In this document: positions 43,616 through 53,481 of the stretch, in pieces | How positions within the stretch are numbered: position 1 is the first letter of the stretch | How the letters are laid out: the number at the start of each line of letters is the position of its first letter | Assembly (NCBI RefSeq): GCF_039533965.1 | Contig: NZ_BAAAUN010000002.1 | Coordinates: 220,320-284,319 of the forward strand | DNA: 64,000 nucleotides | Direction: 5' to 3' | Origin: Microbacterium luteolum | Lineage (GTDB): Bacteria > Actinomycetota > Actinomycetes > Actinomycetales > Microbacteriaceae | The notes under the pieces: model-generated | What the model was told of the DNA's origin: nothing | Seen by the model: the letters and a program-made list of their open reading frames with translations, nothing else | Databases searched by the model: none | Translations under genes and position numbers: made by a program

Positions 43616-46134
43616 TGCGCGTCCCGCTTTCGTGGTTGCGTGAGTACGTCGATCTGGCAGCGGATGCCACGCCGGAGGATGTCCTCGAGGCCCTGGTGAC
43701 CGTCGGATTCGAAGAGGAGGACGTGCACCGCTTCGAGATCTCCGGTCCCGTCGTCGTCGGGCAGGTCGTCTCGCTCGAGGCCGAACCGCAGTCGAACGGC
43801 AAGACGATCAACTGGTGCCAGGTCGACGTGGGCGAGGCGAACGGCGGCGTCCGCGGCATCGTCTGCGGTGCGCACAACTTCGTCGCGGGTGACAAGGTCG
43901 TCGTGACGCTCCCCGGCGCCGTGCTGCCCGGTCCGTTCCCGATCGCGGCGCGCAAGACCTACGGGCACGTGTCCGACGGCATGATCGCCTCGGCGCGCGA
44001 GCTGGGCCTCGGTGACGAGCACAACGGCATCCTGGTGCTCTCGGACCTCGGCATCGACGCGCCCGTCGGCACCGACGCGATCGCGCTGCTCGGGCTCGAT
44101 GACGTCGCCGTCGAGATCAACGTGACGCCCGACCGCGGCTACGCGTTCTCGCTGCGCGGCGTGGCCCGCGAGTACTCGCACGCGACCGGCGCGGACTTCC
44201 GCGACCCGGCCGAGCGCGACTTCGCCGAGCTCCAGCCCGGCGCCGGACACACGGCTATCGTCGATGACCAGGCGCCGGTGCGCGGGCGCGTCGGTGCGAG
44301 CGAGTTCGTCACGCGCGTCGTGCGCGGTGTCGATCCCTCGCGCCCGACGCCGCCGTGGATGATCGCGCGACTCAGCCTCGCCGGCATGCGCTCGCTCGGA
44401 GTGCTGATCGACATCACCAACTACGTGATGCTCGAACTCGGCCAGCCGCTGCACGGCTACGACCTCGACAAGCTCGCCGGTGGCATCACGGTCCGCCGCG
44501 CGACGCCGGGGGAGAAGATGAAGACCCTCGACGGCGTTGAGCGCGCCCTCCACGTCGAAGACCTCCTCATCACAGACGACTCCGGTCCGATCGGCCTCGC
44601 CGGCGTCATGGGCGGCGGCACGACCGAGATGAGCGAGACCACGAGCAACGTGCTCATCGAGGCGGCGATCTTCGACCCGACGACCATCGCTCGATCGGCC
44701 CGCCGGCACAAGCTGCCCAGCGAGGCGTCCAAGCGCTTCGAGCGCGGCGTCGATCCGCTCGTGCCGTTCGTCGCGGCGCGACGGGCTGCCGACCTCATGG
44801 TCGAGCTCGCCGGCGGCACGCTCACGGAAGAGGGCGGCGCGCTGTTCGCCGAGGTCTTCGTCTCGGAGATCGAGCTTCCCGCCGGATTCGTGCAGGGGCT
44901 CATCGGCGTCGACTACACCGATGCCGAGATCACCGGCGCCCTGACGACGATCGGCGCGGAGGTGTCCCCTTCGACCGGCTCAGGCACCCAGGGAGGCTGG
45001 ACCGTCATCCCGCCGACCTGGCGCCCCGACCTCACCGACAAGTGGACGCTCGCCGAGGAGGTCGCCCGTATCCACGGCCTCGACCGCATCCCCTCGGTGC
45101 TGCCGACGCCGCCTTCGGGGCGAGGCCTCACCGCGCATCAGCAGGGTCGCCGTCGTGTCGCCGACGCGCTGGCGGCCGCCGGTCTCGTCGAGACGCCGGC
45201 GTTCCCCTTCACGACGGAGGCGCAGAACGACCTGCACGGCTCGGCATCCGGACAGCACCTGCCCAGCATCCGCCTGGCGAATCCGCTCGACGGTCAGTCG
45301 CCGTTCCTGCGCCGGTCGCTCATCCCCGGCCTGCTGCAGACCGCGCACCGCAACATCGCGCGCGGCCTGACCGACATCGCGATCTTCGAGACCGGTGTCG
45401 TGTTCCTCCCGGAGCCCGGCGTCGAGTACGGCACGGACGACGTGCCGCCGCTCGGTGCTCGTCCCTCCGACGAGAAGCTCGCGGAGTTGAACGCCTCGAT
45501 CCCGCCGCAGCACCGGCATGTTGCAGCCCTCCTGACCGGCAACGTCTCGCCGCGTCAGCCCGGGCGGGCCGCCGAGCCGGCCGGACTCGCCGAGGCGCTG
45601 GACGCCGTGCGCGTGATCGCCGCCGCCGCCGGCGTGGAGATCGATGTCGTCCAGGCCGAGCGCGCCGCTCTGCACCCCGGTCGCACCGGTTCTCTCCGCA
45701 TCGCCGACGAGACCGTCGGCTACGTGGGCGAGCTGCACCCCGCTGTGGCGGAGGACGCCGACCTGCCGGGGCGCGCGACGGTGCTCGAGCTCGACCTCGA
45801 TCGCATCCTCTCCCTTGCGGGCGGACGCATCGTCGCCGAGTCGCTCTCGACGTTCACGGCGGCGACGCAGGACGTCTCGCTCACCGTCCCCGCGAATGTC
45901 GCGGCAGGCGACCTGCGCGCGGCTCTGGTCGAGGGTGCCGGCGCCCTGCTCGAATCGGTGCGACTCGTCGACGACTATCGCGGCGAGGGCGTACCCGGCG
46001 GATCGAAGAGCCTGACGTTCGCGCTGCGCTTCCGCGCCGATGATCGCACGCTCACTGCGGCGGAGGCCACCGAGGCCAAGCTCGCGGGTGTGGCGGTCGC
46101 GGCCGAGCGCTTCGGCGCCGCGCTGCGCGACTGA
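43615..46134 (+). CDS. pheT: Phenylalanyl-tRNA synthetase beta subunit
   Basis: Beta subunit of 839 residues: EMAP-like tRNA-binding domain (VVGQVVSLEAEPQSNGKTIN near 45), B3/4 editing domain, B5 domain and a C-terminal ferredoxin-fold anticodon domain (VSLTVPANVAAGDLRAALVE). At residues 452-460 it contains PSTGSGTQG, encoded by a 28-base element also found in argC, in a loop near ITGALTTIGAEV. It is coupled to pheS. Confidence 0.97.
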   Translation: MRVPLSWLREYVDLAADATPEDVLEALVTVGFEEEDVHRFEISGPVVVGQVVSLEAEPQSNGKTINWCQVDVGEANGGVRGIVCGAHNFVAGDKVVVTLPGAVLPGPFPIAARKTYGHVSDGMIASARELGLGDEHNGILVLSDLGIDAPVGTDAIALLGLDDVAVEINVTPDRGYAFSLRGVAREYSHATGADFRDPAERDFAELQPGAGHTAIVDDQAPVRGRVGASEFVTRVVRGVDPSRPTPPWMIARLSLAGMRSLGVLIDITNYVMLELGQPLHGYDLDKLAGGITVRRATPGEKMKTLDGVERALHVEDLLITDDSGPIGLAGVMGGGTTEMSETTSNVLIEAAIFDPTTIARSARRHKLPSEASKRFERGVDPLVPFVAARRAADLMVELAGGTLTEEGGALFAEVFVSEIELPAGFVQGLIGVDYTDAEITGALTTIGAEVSPSTGSGTQGGWTVIPPTWRPDLTDKWTLAEEVARIHGLDRIPSVLPTPPSGRGLTAHQQGRRRVADALAAAGLVETPAFPFTTEAQNDLHGSASGQHLPSIRLANPLDGQSPFLRRSLIPGLLQTAHRNIARGLTDIAIFETGVVFLPEPGVEYGTDDVPPLGARPSDEKLAELNASIPPQHRHVAALLTGNVSPRQPGRAAEPAGLAEALDAVRVIAAAAGVEIDVVQAERAALHPGRTGSLRIADETVGYVGELHPAVAEDADLPGRATVLELDLDRILSLAGGRIVAESLSTFTAATQDVSLTVPANVAAGDLRAALVEGAGALLESVRLVDDYRGEGVPGGSKSLTFALRFRADDRTLTAAEATEAKLAGVAVAAERFGAALRD
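44967..44994 (+). repeat. 28-bp intragenic element, copy in pheT
   Basis: Starts CCCTTCGACCGGCTCAGG and ends CCAGGGA; 24 of 28 bases match the argC copy at 51931-51958. It is translated as PSTGSGTQG. Confidence 0.7.
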
Positions 46135-46168
46135 GCGCGGGTTCCGCCGGACAGCGGCGGCGCCGGAG

Positions 46169-46174
46169 TACCGT
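46169..46174 (+). promoter_or_regulatory. -10 box of the DUF402 gene, leaderless type
   Basis: TACCGT six bases before the ATG at 46181. Confidence 0.4.
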
Positions 46175-46180
46175 GGCGGG

Positions 46181-46903
46181 ATGAGCATCCTCCCCCAGGG
46201 CACTCCGGCTGCCGCCCCTGACGATGCGCGACCTCTCGGGGAAGGCCCGTTCCTTCCGCCGGGTGCGCAGATCGACTGGCATTACCGCAAGCCGGGCTGG
46301 CAGCCGGGGGAGCCGTCGACCATCTCTCCGATGCGCGTGGTGCGCGACGACGAGAACGGACTGGTCGCCTGGCTCGCACCCGGCACGCTGCAGGAGTCGC
46401 AGGGTGCTCCGGACGGGCAGCGCGTGCGCACGGTGCCCCTCGCGCGCCGCTGGCTGGAGGAGCGCACCCGCATCGTCGAGGAGTGGTGGGGCAACGGCGT
46501 GCTGCGCATCGCGCCCGCCGGCCTGCCGTGGTCGGTCTGGCTGTTCTGGAGCGAGACGACAGGACCGGAGTGGACGTTCGCGGGGTGGTACGTGAACCTC
46601 GAGAACGCGCATCTGCGCACCGACCACGACACGTACTCGTCGGATCACATCCTCGACGTGGAGATCGACCCCGACGGCGTGATCCACCTCAAGGACGAGG
46701 ACGAACTGGCGGCGGCGATCGAACAGGGGCGGCTCAGCCCCGAGCAGGCCGCGCAGATCGAACGCCACGCGGACGCGGCGATCGCCTCGTTCGAGGCGGC
46801 GGACTGGCCCTTCGACGCCGAGTGGCTCGGTTGGCGGCCGGATCCCTCGTGGACGATCCCGGAGCTCGCCGGACTCGGGGAGCTGCGCCGCCGAGTGACA
46901 TGA
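46181..46903 (+). CDS. DUF402 (FomD-like) domain protein
   Basis: A 240-residue soluble protein. DUF402 spans about 55-195: VWLFWSETTGPEWTFAGWYV, NLENAHLRTDHDTYSSDHIL, and the metal-binding-type acidic string LDVEIDPDGVIHLKDEDEL. FomD-like proteins of this fold are metal-dependent phosphoesterases; the native substrate here is unknown. It stands alone after pheT. Confidence 0.85.
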   Translation: MSILPQGTPAAAPDDARPLGEGPFLPPGAQIDWHYRKPGWQPGEPSTISPMRVVRDDENGLVAWLAPGTLQESQGAPDGQRVRTVPLARRWLEERTRIVEEWWGNGVLRIAPAGLPWSVWLFWSETTGPEWTFAGWYVNLENAHLRTDHDTYSSDHILDVEIDPDGVIHLKDEDELAAAIEQGRLSPEQAAQIERHADAAIASFEAADWPFDAEWLGWRPDPSWTIPELAGLGELRRRVT

Positions 46904-46963
46904 CCTCCCTGCTCTGAGCGGAGAGACCTTCCCTCCGGAGCGGGATGCTGGTGACATGGACCC

Positions 46964-47932
46964 ATGACGGACGTGCTGATCCTGGGTGGGACGGGCTGGC
47001 TCTCGGGGCGGATCGCCCGACGATGGCTGGATGCCGGGGCGGCGGTCACCTGCCTCGCGCGCGGTGAGCGGGCCGCGCCCGATGGTGCGGAGCTCGTACA
47101 GGGTGATCGCGATGACCCGGAGGTCTACACCCGGCTCACCGTGCGGGACTGGGATCACGTGGTCGACATCTCCTCGAAGGCCGCGCATGTCGCCGGCGCC
47201 GTCGACGCGCTCGGCGATCGCGCCGCACGCTGGACGTACGTCTCGTCGATGTCGGTCTACGCCGACGACGAGACGGTCGGGGCGGACGAGTCCGCGCCCC
47301 GGCATCCGCCCGCCCGGCCGGGCGACGAGTACGAGTACGGCGCGCAGAAGGCCGCGGCGGAAGATGCCGTCGGGACATTGGGCGAGCGTGCGCTCGTCGT
47401 GCGGCCGGGACTCATCGTCGGCGCCGGCGACCCGAGCGACCGGTTCGGATACTGGGCGGCCGCGTTCACGAGAGCAGGCGATGAACCGGTGCTGCTGCCT
47501 GCGGTCGATGGCCGCGCGGTGCAGGTGATCGACGTCGACGACCTCGCCGCGTACGTGGTCGCCGCGACCGGGAGCGGTTCCGTCAACACGATCGGCGACG
47601 CGAACCCGCTCGGTTACGTGCTGGAGTCCGTGCGCGCGGCATCCGGACACACGGGAGATACCGTGATCGCCACCGAGGAGTGGCTGCTCGCGCAGAGCGT
47701 CGAGTACTGGATGGGGGAGCGCTCTCTGCCGCTCTGGCTCCCGGCGGAGGCGACCGGGTTCATGACTCGTTCGAACGCGAGGTTCCACGCGACCGGTGGC
47801 ACGCTCCGCCCGCTCGCCGAGACCATCGCGGATGTGGTCGCCGACGAGCGGACTCGCGGGATCGACCGCATCCGCCGCGCCGGGCTCACCAGGACGGAGG
47901 AGCGCGCGCTGCTGGCCGAGCTCGGTCGCTAG
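46964..47932 (+). CDS. NAD-dependent epimerase/dehydratase-type reductase
   Basis: A 322-residue short-chain-type enzyme. The Rossmann motif reads [19 protein letters not shown] at the N-terminus, and the catalytic region has [12 protein letters not shown] near 90 and [13 protein letters not shown] near 123 (YxxxK-like). Its substrate is unknown. Its TAG stop is part of the -10 box TAGACT that drives the thi riboswitch transcript. Confidence 0.82.
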   Translation: MTDVLILGGTGWLSGRIARRWLDAGAAVTCLARGERAAPDGAELVQGDRDDPEVYTRLTVRDWDHVVDISSKAAHVAGAVDALGDRAARWTYVSSMSVYADDETVGADESAPRHPPARPGDEYEYGAQKAAAEDAVGTLGERALVVRPGLIVGAGDPSDRFGYWAAAFTRAGDEPVLLPAVDGRAVQVIDVDDLAAYVVAATGSGSVNTIGDANPLGYVLESVRAASGHTGDTVIATEEWLLAQSVEYWMGERSLPLWLPAEATGFMTRSNARFHATGGTLRPLAETIADVVADERTRGIDRIRRAGLTRTEERALLAELGR

Positions 47933-47935
47933 ACT
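47930..47935 (+). promoter_or_regulatory. -10 box of the thi operon
   Basis: TAGACT overlaps the upstream gene's stop codon. Transcription would start near 47942, directly at the riboswitch. Confidence 0.45.
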
Positions 47936-47944
47936 TCGAGCAGT

Positions 47945-48019
47945 GACACGGGGTGCCGCATCCGCGGCTGAGAACAGACCCGTCGAACCTGATCTAGTTC
48001 GTACTAGCGAAGGGATGTC
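47945..48019 (+). promoter_or_regulatory. TPP riboswitch (THI element)
   Basis: GACA (47945-47948) pairs with TGTC (48016-48019) as P1. The core motifs GGGGTGCC, GGCTGAGA, ACCCGT, GAACCTGATCTAGTT and GCGAAGGGA are all in order. The GAAGGG that would be the thiM ribosome binding site lies in the 3' strand of the aptamer, so TPP binding should hide it and block translation. Confidence 0.95.
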
Positions 48020-48023
48020 GCCC

Positions 48024-48872
48024 ATGAGCGATCGTCTGCGTCCGGAATCCACCATCGACCTCGCGGCTTCGGCCGGGACGCTGCTGGGGGTGCTGCGCGA
48101 GGCTCCGCCGTTGACGCACTGCATCACCAACGCCGTCGTCACCGGCTTCACGGCGAACGTGCTGCTCGCCGTGGGGGCGGCACCGGCCATGGTCGACATC
48201 GTCGGAGAGTCCGGGATGTTCGCCGGGGTCGCCTCCGGCCTGCTGATCAACCTCGGCACCCCGACGCCCGAGCAGCGTGCGGCGAGTGTCGAGGCGGTCG
48301 CCGGGGCCTCGGCAGCAGGCACACCCTGGGTGCTCGACCCGGTCGCCATCGGCGCGCTGCCCGTGCGCACCGCCCTCGCGCAGGAGCTCGTCGCACAGCG
48401 TCCCACCGCGATCCGCGGCAACGCCTCGGAGATCCTCGCGCTCGCGGGCCTCAGCGCGGGCGGCCGCGGCGTGGATGCGACGGACAGCACGGATGCCGCA
48501 GCCGATGCGGCTCTGTCGCTCGCGGCGCGTTTCGGGAGTGTGGTCGCCGTCTCCGGTCCTGTCGATCTGATCACCGACGGGCAGCGCGTGCTGCGCATCG
48601 CGAACGGCGATGAGCTGCTCACCCGCGTCACGGGCGGAGGCTGCGCGCTCGGCGCGGTGATGGCCGCGTTCCTCGGAGCGGCCAGGCGTGCGGGTGTCGA
48701 CGCGTTCACCGCCGTCGCCTCGGCCAGCCTCGTCTACACGATCGCGGCGGAGCAGGCCGCGCTCCGGTCGACGGGGCCGGGCAGCTTCGCCGTCGCCCTG
48801 CTCGATGCCCTCTCCGCGGTGAGCGCGGCCGATCTCGCCGCCGGCGCCCGTGTCGAGAGCGGCGCGCTGTGA
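48024..48872 (+). CDS. thiM: Hydroxyethylthiazole kinase
   Basis: Phosphorylates hydroxyethylthiazole, a salvage step of thiamine synthesis. The 282-residue protein has [20 protein letters not shown] near residue 31 and the C-terminal anion hole region [20 protein letters not shown] near 200 with its catalytic Cys. The ATG at 48024 is chosen; an in-frame ATG at 48015 is too close to GAAGGG and lies in the riboswitch. It overlaps the next gene by GTGA. Confidence 0.95.
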   Translation: MSDRLRPESTIDLAASAGTLLGVLREAPPLTHCITNAVVTGFTANVLLAVGAAPAMVDIVGESGMFAGVASGLLINLGTPTPEQRAASVEAVAGASAAGTPWVLDPVAIGALPVRTALAQELVAQRPTAIRGNASEILALAGLSAGGRGVDATDSTDAAADAALSLAARFGSVVAVSGPVDLITDGQRVLRIANGDELLTRVTGGGCALGAVMAAFLGAARRAGVDAFTAVASASLVYTIAAEQAALRSTGPGSFAVALLDALSAVSAADLAAGARVESGAL

Positions 48873-51019
48873 ACGCCGATCTCTCGCTCTATCTCGTCAC
48901 GGACCCCGCGCTCTGCGGCGCACGCGGTGTCGTCGAGACGGTGCGTCAGGCGGTCGACGGAGGCGTGCGCATCGTGCAGCTGCGTGACAAGGCCGCGACC
49001 GACGCCGAGATCGTCGACCAGCTGGTCGATCTCTCCCACGCGATAGACGGTCGTGCTCTGCTCGTCGTGAACGATCGTCTGGACGCCGCGATCGCGGCCC
49101 GGGAACGCGGGGCGCGGGTGGACGGCGTGCATCTCGGACAGGGGGATGCCTCGGTGCTCCGCGCCCGTGAGGCTCTCGGCCCCGATGCGGTCATCGGGCT
49201 GACGGCGAACAGCCCGGCGCACCTCGAGGCCGTGCTCGCGCTGCCGCCCGGCACCGTCGACCACCTCGGCGTCGGGGTCATCCGTCCCACGCTCACGAAA
49301 CCGGACCACCCGCCGGCTCTGGGCATCGAGGGCTTCCGGGCGTTCGCCGCCGCGAGTCCGCTGCCGTGCGTGGCGATCGGCGGCGTCGGCATCGACGACA
49401 CCGAGGCTCTGCGTGAGGCGGGCGCGGCCGGCCTGGCTGTGGTGTCGGCGTTGTGCGCGGCCGACGACCCGCGTCGGGAGGCGGCGCAGTTCCGGCGACG
49501 CTGGCACGCCGGCGCCGCCCCGCGCATCCTCAGCATCGCCGGCAGTGATCCGTCGGGAGGGGCGGGGATACAGGCCGACCTCAAGTCGATCGCCGCCAAC
49601 GGCGGCTACGGCATGGCCGTGATCACCGCCCTGACCGCGCAGAACACCGAGGGCGTCCGCGGCGTGCACGTGCCGCCGACCGACTTCCTGCAGGCGCAGC
49701 TGGAGGCGGTGTCGGATGACATCACGCTCGACGCGGTGAAGATCGGGATGCTGGCCGACGCCGAGGTCATCCGCACGGTGGTTGCCTGGCTCGACGTCGT
49801 GCGGCCGCCCGTCGTCGTGCTCGACCCGGTCATGGTCGCGACCTCGGGAGACCGCCTGCTCGATCCGGAGGCGGAGGGGGAGCTGCGACGACTTCTCCGT
49901 CACGCAGACCTCATCACGCCGAACCTCGCCGAGCTCGCCGTGCTGGCCGGCCGGGTCCCGACCGATTGGCCGGACGCGCTCGCCGCAGCCGAGGAACTGT
50001 CAGCCGACGTCGGAGCGATGGTACTCGTCAAGGGCGGGCACCTGCCGGGGGACGAGGCCCCGGACGCGCTGATCGACGCGCCGCGAGGGCGGCGACAGGA
50101 GTTCGCCGGCGCCCGCATCACCACGCGGAACACCCACGGCACGGGCTGCTCCCTGTCGTCCGCGCTCGCCACCCGGCTCGCGAAGGGAGAGGACGCGCCG
50201 ACGGCCGTGGCCGGTGCGCGCGCCTGGCTCCGCGAGTCGCTGCGCGAAGGCGAGGCGTTGCGCGTCGGGCGAGGGCAGGGCCCGATCAGCCACTTCGCCG
50301 GCCTCTGGGCGCGCGGAGGACTGGACACTCGCCCGACAGCCGCAGTGGTCGAGGCGGACTGGTGGCGGCAGATCTCCGCGACCCGTACGGCGATCGACGA
50401 GCTGCCGTTCATCCGCGCGCTCGCGGACGGGACGCTGGCTCGGGAGCCCTTCCTGTTCTATCTCGCGCAGGACGCGCTGTATCTGCGCGACTATGCCCGC
50501 GTCCTGGCTGAGGCCGCCCGCCTGGCGTCCACCTCCGAGGAGCAGGCGTTCTGGGCGAACTCCGCGCACGGCTCCATCGTCGGAGAGCTCGAACTGCACG
50601 CCGCGTGGCTGACGCCCTCGCAGGGCGTGGGCGCGGCGACGTTCTCGGCGAGGCCGGCCCCCGCGACCACGGCCTACCTCGACCATCTGCGCTCGGTCGC
50701 GTTCGGCGGCGACTATGAAGAGCTCATCGCCGCTGTCCTCCCGTGCTTCTGGTTGTACACGGACCTCGGTCGGCGCCTCCACGCGGGAGAGTTCGGCGCG
50801 TACGCGCGCGACCCGCGGCATCCGTACGCCTCCTGGCTCGCGACGTACGCCGACGCCGCGTTCGAAGAGGCGACACGTCGGGCGATCGAGTTCGTCGCGA
50901 CCGCGGCGGCGGCAGCGGAGCCCGAGAAGAGGGGACGGATGCTGCGAGCCTTCGAGGTGTCGAGCGCACACGAGCTGGCCTTCTTCGCCGCGCCGCTGGA
51001 GGGTCATCCGGTCGTGTGA
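48869..51019 (+). CDS. thiE: Trifunctional ThiE-ThiD-TenA fusion
   Basis: A 716-residue protein joining three thiamine enzymes. Residues 1-205: thiamine-phosphate synthase ([44 protein letters not shown]). Residues 218-480: HMP/HMP-P kinase ThiD ([46 protein letters not shown]). Residues 495-716: TenA-like aminopyrimidine hydrolase with Cys626 ([11 protein letters not shown]) and an ending Glu-containing helix. With thiM it covers thiazole and pyrimidine salvage and condensation. Fusions of this kind occur in corynebacteria. It starts with GTG, overlapping thiM. Confidence 0.94.
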   Translation: MNADLSLYLVTDPALCGARGVVETVRQAVDGGVRIVQLRDKAATDAEIVDQLVDLSHAIDGRALLVVNDRLDAAIAARERGARVDGVHLGQGDASVLRAREALGPDAVIGLTANSPAHLEAVLALPPGTVDHLGVGVIRPTLTKPDHPPALGIEGFRAFAAASPLPCVAIGGVGIDDTEALREAGAAGLAVVSALCAADDPRREAAQFRRRWHAGAAPRILSIAGSDPSGGAGIQADLKSIAANGGYGMAVITALTAQNTEGVRGVHVPPTDFLQAQLEAVSDDITLDAVKIGMLADAEVIRTVVAWLDVVRPPVVVLDPVMVATSGDRLLDPEAEGELRRLLRHADLITPNLAELAVLAGRVPTDWPDALAAAEELSADVGAMVLVKGGHLPGDEAPDALIDAPRGRRQEFAGARITTRNTHGTGCSLSSALATRLAKGEDAPTAVAGARAWLRESLREGEALRVGRGQGPISHFAGLWARGGLDTRPTAAVVEADWWRQISATRTAIDELPFIRALADGTLAREPFLFYLAQDALYLRDYARVLAEAARLASTSEEQAFWANSAHGSIVGELELHAAWLTPSQGVGAATFSARPAPATTAYLDHLRSVAFGGDYEELIAAVLPCFWLYTDLGRRLHAGEFGAYARDPRHPYASWLATYADAAFEEATRRAIEFVATAAAAAEPEKRGRMLRAFEVSSAHELAFFAAPLEGHPVV

Positions 51020-51053
51020 CGGCGTGGATTTGCGGATGCCGCGCTGCCCGCGC

Positions 51054-51059
51054 TACTGT
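51054..51059 (+). promoter_or_regulatory. -10 box before the Arg-rich small frame
   Basis: TACTGT six bases before an ATG at 51066, with TTGCGG 18 bases upstream as a possible -35. Confidence 0.3.
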
Positions 51060-51065
51060 CGCGAC

Positions 51066-51149
51066 ATGTCTTCGGCCGTCCTCGCTTCGATCACGCTCGT
51101 TCCGAGCGTCATCGTCGTGCTCCGACGCCGCGGCGGCCGCCGACTCTAG
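51066..51149 (+). CDS. Possible 27-residue Arg-rich leader peptide before argC
   Basis: MSSAVLASITLVPSVIVV then LRRRGGRRL and a stop. Five of the last eight codons are Arg, and the frame begins with the leaderless-type spacing. The Arg codon region (51124-51143) can pair with CGCGGCGGTCG downstream, apart from one bulge. This could be an attenuator peptide for the arg operon. Against it, argC has its own leaderless-type promoter 110 bases further down. The peptide could equally be a small membrane peptide or chance. Confidence 0.3.
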   Translation: MSSAVLASITLVPSVIVVLRRRGGRRL

Positions 51150-51247
51150 GCGACCCCGGATCCTGCCTGCGCACGCGCGGCGGTCGAGTGCCGGTGTCGC
51201 CGCTCCGGCCCCGCCCATGGTCCCCGATTCCTCGAGGGCCCGACCGT

Positions 51248-51253
51248 TAAGGT
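51248..51253 (+). promoter_or_regulatory. -10 box of the arg operon, leaderless type
   Basis: TAAGGT six bases before the argC ATG. No clear ArgR operator could be read with confidence. Confidence 0.45.
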
Positions 51254-51259
51254 AGAAGC

Positions 51260-52327
51260 ATGACGTATACCGTCGCCGTCTCCGGCGCATCCGGCTACGC
51301 AGGCGGCGAGATTCTGCGCCTCCTGGCCGATCATCCCGACATCGAGATCCGCACCGTGACGGCTCATTCGAACGCCGGCCAGCCCCTCATCGACCACCAG
51401 CCGCACCTGCGTTCGCTCGCCCACCTCACCCTGCAGGACACGACGCCACAGATCCTGGCCGGACACGACATCGTGTTCCTCGCGCTCCCGCACGGGCAGT
51501 CGGGCCAGTACACCGATGCGCTCGGCGATGTGCCGCTCGTGATCGACGCGGGCGCCGACCATCGGCTCACCTCGCAGTCCGCCTGGGATGCCTTCTACGG
51601 CGGTACGTTCCACGACGCCTGGACCTACGGCGTGCCGGAGCTGCTGGTCGACGGCGTGAAGCAGCGCGAACACCTGCGCGGAGCGAGCCGTATCGCGGCT
51701 CCCGGGTGCAACGCCTCCACCGTGAGCCTCAGTCTCGCGCCGGGGATCGCTGCCGGGGTCATCGACCCGTCCGACATCGTCTCGGTCCTCGCGGTCGGGC
51801 CGTCGGGCGCAGGCAAGAGCCTCAAGAGCAACCTGCTCGCCAGCGAGATCCTCGGCACCGCCAACCCCTACGCGGTCGGCGGCACGCACCGGCACATCCC
51901 CGAGATCCGCCAGGCGCTCGCGGCGGCGATCCCTTCGACAGGCTCAGGGCACCAGGGAGACGACATCCGCATCTCGTTCACCCCCGTGCTGGTGCCGATG
52001 TCCCGCGGCATCCTCGCCACCTCGACCGCGCCGATCGTCGAAGGGGCCACCGACGCGCAGATCCGCGACGCCTGGGCGAGCGCCTACGGCGACGAGACGT
52101 TCGTGCAGCTGCTTCCCGAGGGGCGCTTCCCGCGCACCGCCGACGTGCTCGGAGCCAACACCGCCCTGATCGGCCTCGCGATCGACCGCGCCGCCAACCG
52201 GGTGACCGTCGTCACCGCGGTCGACAACCTCGTCAAGGGCACGGCTGGCGCCGCCATCCAGTCCATGAACCTCGCGCTCGGTCTCCCCGAAGGCCGCGCC
52301 CTCTCAGTCAACGGAGTCGCACCATGA
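51260..52327 (+). CDS. argC: N-acetyl-gamma-glutamyl-phosphate reductase
   Basis: NADPH enzyme of arginine synthesis. The 355-residue protein has the Rossmann start [18 protein letters not shown], catalytic Cys150 in APGCNAST and the second-domain segment [11 protein letters not shown]. Residues 225-233, PSTGSGHQG, come from a 28-base element also present in pheT; it sits in a surface loop before [17 protein letters not shown] and does not touch catalytic residues. First gene of argC-J-B-D-F-H, every junction of which overlaps. Confidence 0.97.
   Translation: MTYTVAVSGASGYAGGEILRLLADHPDIEIRTVTAHSNAGQPLIDHQPHLRSLAHLTLQDTTPQILAGHDIVFLALPHGQSGQYTDALGDVPLVIDAGADHRLTSQSAWDAFYGGTFHDAWTYGVPELLVDGVKQREHLRGASRIAAPGCNASTVSLSLAPGIAAGVIDPSDIVSVLAVGPSGAGKSLKSNLLASEILGTANPYAVGGTHRHIPEIRQALAAAIPSTGSGHQGDDIRISFTPVLVPMSRGILATSTAPIVEGATDAQIRDAWASAYGDETFVQLLPEGRFPRTADVLGANTALIGLAIDRAANRVTVVTAVDNLVKGTAGAAIQSMNLALGLPEGRALSVNGVAP
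51931..51958 (+). repeat. 28-bp intragenic element, copy in argC
   Basis: Starts CCCTTCGACAGGCTCAGGG and ends CCAGGGA, with CCCT/AGGG inverted ends. It is translated as PSTGSGHQG, the same frame as in pheT. Confidence 0.7.
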
Positions 52328-53481
52328 GTGTCACCGCCCCCGCAGGATTCGAGGCGGCCGGTGTCGCCGCCGGACTCAAGTCCACCGGCAAGCCCGACGT
52401 CGCCGTCGTCGTCAACCGCGGACCGCGCAAGGTCGGGGCTGCCGTCTTCACGAGCAACCGCGCCAAGGCGAACCCGATCATCTGGTCGCAGCAGGCGGTC
52501 GCGGACCGCGTCGTCGAAGCCGTGGTGCTGAACTCGGGCGGGGCGAACTGCTTCACCGGAGCATTCGGGTTTCAGACCACGCACCAGACCGCCGAGAAGG
52601 CCGCCGAACTCCTCGGCGTCAGCGCCGGCGACGTCCTGATCTGCTCGACCGGCCTGATCGGCGTCGGCGACGAGGTGTTCCGCGGCAAGGTGCTCGACGG
52701 CACCGCGCAGGCGATCGCCGAGCTCAGCGCCGACGGGGGACAGGCCGCGGCCGAGGCGATCATGACCACCGACTCCGTGTCGAAGACGGCGGTCGTCTCC
52801 CGGGACGGCTGGACGATCGGCGGCATGGCGAAGGGAGCCGGGATGCTGGCTCCGGGGCTCGCGACGATGCTCGTGGTGATCACGACCGACGCGGTCATCG
52901 AGCCGCTCGACGCCGATGCGGCCCTGCGTCGCGCGACCGGGCGGACCTTCGACCGGCTCGACTCGGACGGCTGCATGTCGACCAACGACCAGGTCACGCT
53001 GCTCGCCAACGGCGCATCGGGGATCGCCCCCGACCTCGACGACTTCGCCGCGGCGCTGACCGAGCTCTCGCAGGAGCTCGCCGTGAAGCTGCAGGGCGAT
53101 GCCGAGGGCGCGAGCCACGACATCACGATCGAGGTGCAGCACGCGGCATCCGAGCAGGACGCCGTCGAGGTCGGCCGCTCCGTCGCCCGCAACAACCTGT
53201 TCAAGGCGGCGATCTTCGGCAACGACCCCAACTGGGGCCGCGTGCTCGCCGCGATCGGCACCACGGGAGCCCGGTTCGACCCCTACGACGTCGACGTCTG
53301 GATGAACGGCGTCCGGGTGTGCACCGAGGGCGGCCCGGACCGGCCACGCGAGGAGGTCGACCTGACTCCGCGCGCCACGCACCTCGTGATCGACCTGAAG
53401 TCGGGAGACGACACGGCGACGATCCTCACCAACGACCTCACCCACGATTACGTGCACGAGAACAGCGCCTACGCCTCATGA
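52324..53481 (+). CDS. argJ: Bifunctional ornithine acetyltransferase / N-acetylglutamate synthase
   Basis: Recycles the acetyl group in the arginine pathway. The 385-residue precursor self-cleaves between Ala180 and Thr181 in [11 protein letters not shown] into alpha and beta chains. Conserved [20 protein letters not shown] lies near 300. Bifunctionality (also acetyl-CoA plus Glu) is typical but cannot be read directly. It overlaps argC and argB by ATGA. Confidence 0.96.
   Translation: MSVTAPAGFEAAGVAAGLKSTGKPDVAVVVNRGPRKVGAAVFTSNRAKANPIIWSQQAVADRVVEAVVLNSGGANCFTGAFGFQTTHQTAEKAAELLGVSAGDVLICSTGLIGVGDEVFRGKVLDGTAQAIAELSADGGQAAAEAIMTTDSVSKTAVVSRDGWTIGGMAKGAGMLAPGLATMLVVITTDAVIEPLDADAALRRATGRTFDRLDSDGCMSTNDQVTLLANGASGIAPDLDDFAAALTELSQELAVKLQGDAEGASHDITIEVQHAASEQDAVEVGRSVARNNLFKAAIFGNDPNWGRVLAAIGTTGARFDPYDVDVWMNGVRVCTEGGPDRPREEVDLTPRATHLVIDLKSGDDTATILTNDLTHDYVHENSAYAS

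Noticed and set aside
46052..48709. 885-codon minus-strand frame over DUF402, epimerase and thiM
   Set aside because: Runs antisense through three supported genes and a TPP riboswitch; no domain seen.
51248..51275. ArgR operator at the argC start
   Set aside because: GCATGACGTATAC faintly resembles ARG half-boxes, but the match is too weak and overlaps the start codon by chance-level similarity.
52084..53457. 457-codon minus-strand frame over argC/argJ
   Set aside because: Antisense to argJ, with biased composition and no recognisable motif.
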